A stretch of 5,632 bases of DNA, from assembly GCA_017625275.1 (NCBI GenBank), contig JAGALI010000168.1:1-5632 (forward strand), written 5' to 3'. This document shows positions 5,601 to 5,632 of this stretch, piece by piece. Every line of letters begins with the position of its first letter. Position 1 is the stretch's first letter. This stretch comes from Clostridia bacterium. Its GTDB lineage: Bacteria > Bacillota > Clostridia > Oscillospirales > CAG-272. Both the position numbers and the translations under genes were made by a program. Under the pieces are notes generated by a model. It worked only from the letters and a program-made list of their open reading frames with translations, was not told the DNA's origin and searched no databases.

Positions 5601-5632
5601 AGAAGAATTGAGTTCGGTATGGACTACATTGA
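2622..5632 (+). CDS. Giant secreted solute-binding protein with two CBM-like domains (sugar ABC transporter; partial at C-terminus)
   Basis: The frame is open from the ATG to the right edge, 1003 residues, against 400-450 for an ordinary binding protein. In order: a Sec signal peptide (1-28; basic MKRKAKR, hydrophobic core, VSA|A cleavage site); a Ser-rich start; beta-sandwich domain 1 (about 55-255); beta-sandwich domain 2 (about 282-425), which opens ILEAEK and contains GEWITYEVKVTESGYY, as in CBM6/CBM35-like folds; a helical module (427-545); an aromatic helix FFQSIWYELSMFFYSF (566-581); a Thr-rich linker (590-597); and a family 1 extracellular solute-binding domain from about 600. Marks of the last are LAGAGPDVSLME, LFYRKDIL and IPETWDDI. 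The final NKEITRRRIEFGMDYI resembles the usual end of such domains, so only a few residues are probably missing. There is no lipobox. The substrate is unknown, probably an oligosaccharide. Permease genes are expected downstream, outside this window. Confidence 0.88.
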   Translation, partial: MKRKAKRLLAFLICAIMLVATIVVPVSAATGDSEQSSSSNKVSISDVGEILNALSYKDYTAKYEKLVGDTSGMTDVTINIIKDIDASASSEGAFTPITTDEAGNVKEHVGRTNVLMVAETGKVTWKFNVPVSGFYTIDIPYCQTLDGKTTSIERVFSLNGAVPFAEARSIVLQKVWKYDYTMKDGKESFKQDGNGNDIRPSVSQDPKWVTYTLQDVDGYYVKPFEFYLEAGENTITLESTREPVVFDNFVLHPAAKLATITYDEYIAQHGPIDGNIPSSAGMQILEAEKVTNTSSVTVYPLQDRTSAITSGLTGKQSAKVQKYNITGGAQWSKVGEWITYEVKVTESGYYGIGARFKQDLLGGMYVSRKVYIDNEMPYAEAGFCRFDYTDEWKTTYLNDGKRDMYFYLEAREEPYTIKLEVTLGDMGEQLNQISTTLANLNAAYLEIIKLTGSNPDADRSYHFSRVMPHVLETMMVESINLKRVYNYLSDTTGLKGENTATLEQLYILLNKMGSDESEIAGNLETFKTQLGSLGTWITNVSAQPLKVDYFTVQPAKSELPKSEGNFFQSIWYELSMFFYSFITDYNSLGTDTTTTTDQEPVEVWIATGRDQAQVIRSLIDNEFTPKTGVSANLKLISAGTLLPSVLAGAGPDVSLMEVSTTIIDYALRSAVLPLNDYIEKDSEDVLSWFPEMAVVPLTLHDSSVGADVEYSYYALPDKLNFSMLFYRKDILSQLKLDIPETWDDILAMVPVLQYNHMEVGIQNDIYTFIYQSENEVYKNGGMQINFDDKGVLNAFAKLCNMYTQYSLPTVYDFANRFRTGEMPIGIADYTSCNQLALFASELSGLWGFTTLPGYEHTREDGTTYIKNTAIATVSGCIMLSGCDNGQNAWEFMKWYTGKDCQVSYTNEMVSIQGIAGRHPTPNTEAIKEIPWTNDERDAILSQFTNLVGVPNYPGSYYLARYINFAFLAAYNEAKDPADALLSYTTIINKEITRRRIEFGMDYI
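2784..3896 (+). repeat. Protein-level tandem duplication: two related beta-sandwich domains in the solute-binding protein
   Basis: Domain 1 (residues of about 55-255) and domain 2 (about 282-425) share an ordered set of motifs. VTWKFNVPVSGFYTI (123-137) matches ITYEVKVTESGYYGI (338-352). PFAEA (163-167) matches PYAEA (377-381). FYLEA (226-230) matches FYLEA (406-410). The distance from SG[FY]Y to P[FY]AEA is nearly the same in both copies, but domain 1 has about 34 extra residues before FYLEA. The pattern fits an old duplication of a jelly-roll carbohydrate-binding-like module, and ligand binding itself is inferred from fold resemblance. Confidence 0.6.

Overview
The window looks like chromosomal DNA from a low-GC, Gram-positive anaerobe of the class Clostridia, probably a gut Oscillospirales/Ruminococcaceae-type bacterium. 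This rests on AT-rich intergenic DNA, strong AGGAG-type ribosome binding sites, consensus sigma-A promoters, a Gram-positive ROK glucokinase, and a very large sugar-ABC-transporter binding protein of a kind I associate with gut Clostridia. The taxon is an inference.

Layout: (1) 1-991, minus strand: the N-terminal half of recG (DNA branch-migration helicase), cut by the left window edge just after the Walker A motif. (2) 992-1076: a short gap with the rho-independent terminator of the next gene and the recG ribosome binding site. (3) 1077-2039, minus strand: a complete ROK-family glucokinase (glcK-like) with its own near-consensus promoter at 2107-2135 and a predicted stem-loop at the very 5' end of its mRNA. 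(4) 2040-2621: a long, AT-rich divergent intergenic region with runs of A-tracts, a 12-bp perfect palindrome, and a well-formed rightward promoter at 2503-2531 followed by a leader with two hairpins. (5) 2622-5632, plus strand: the first 1003 residues of a giant secreted solute-binding protein, open to the right edge. It has a signal peptide, two tandem carbohydrate-binding-like beta-sandwich domains, an alpha-helical module, an aromatic helix with a Thr-rich linker, and a family 1 extracellular solute-binding domain.

How the parts fit: the large binding protein would capture a carbohydrate outside the cell and hand it to an ABC permease, probably encoded just beyond the right edge. Sugars imported by ABC transporters arrive unphosphorylated, so a divergently transcribed glucokinase is a sensible partner. 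recG is a housekeeping gene that lies downstream of glcK on the same strand but is separated from it by a terminator. Its codon choice differs visibly from the two sugar genes.

The most notable points are the modular architecture of the binding protein and its lack of a lipobox, the internal duplication of its beta-sandwich domain, the roughly 19-residue insertion in RecG just before Walker A, and the structured divergent control region. I see no mobile element, CRISPR array, tRNA or rRNA.
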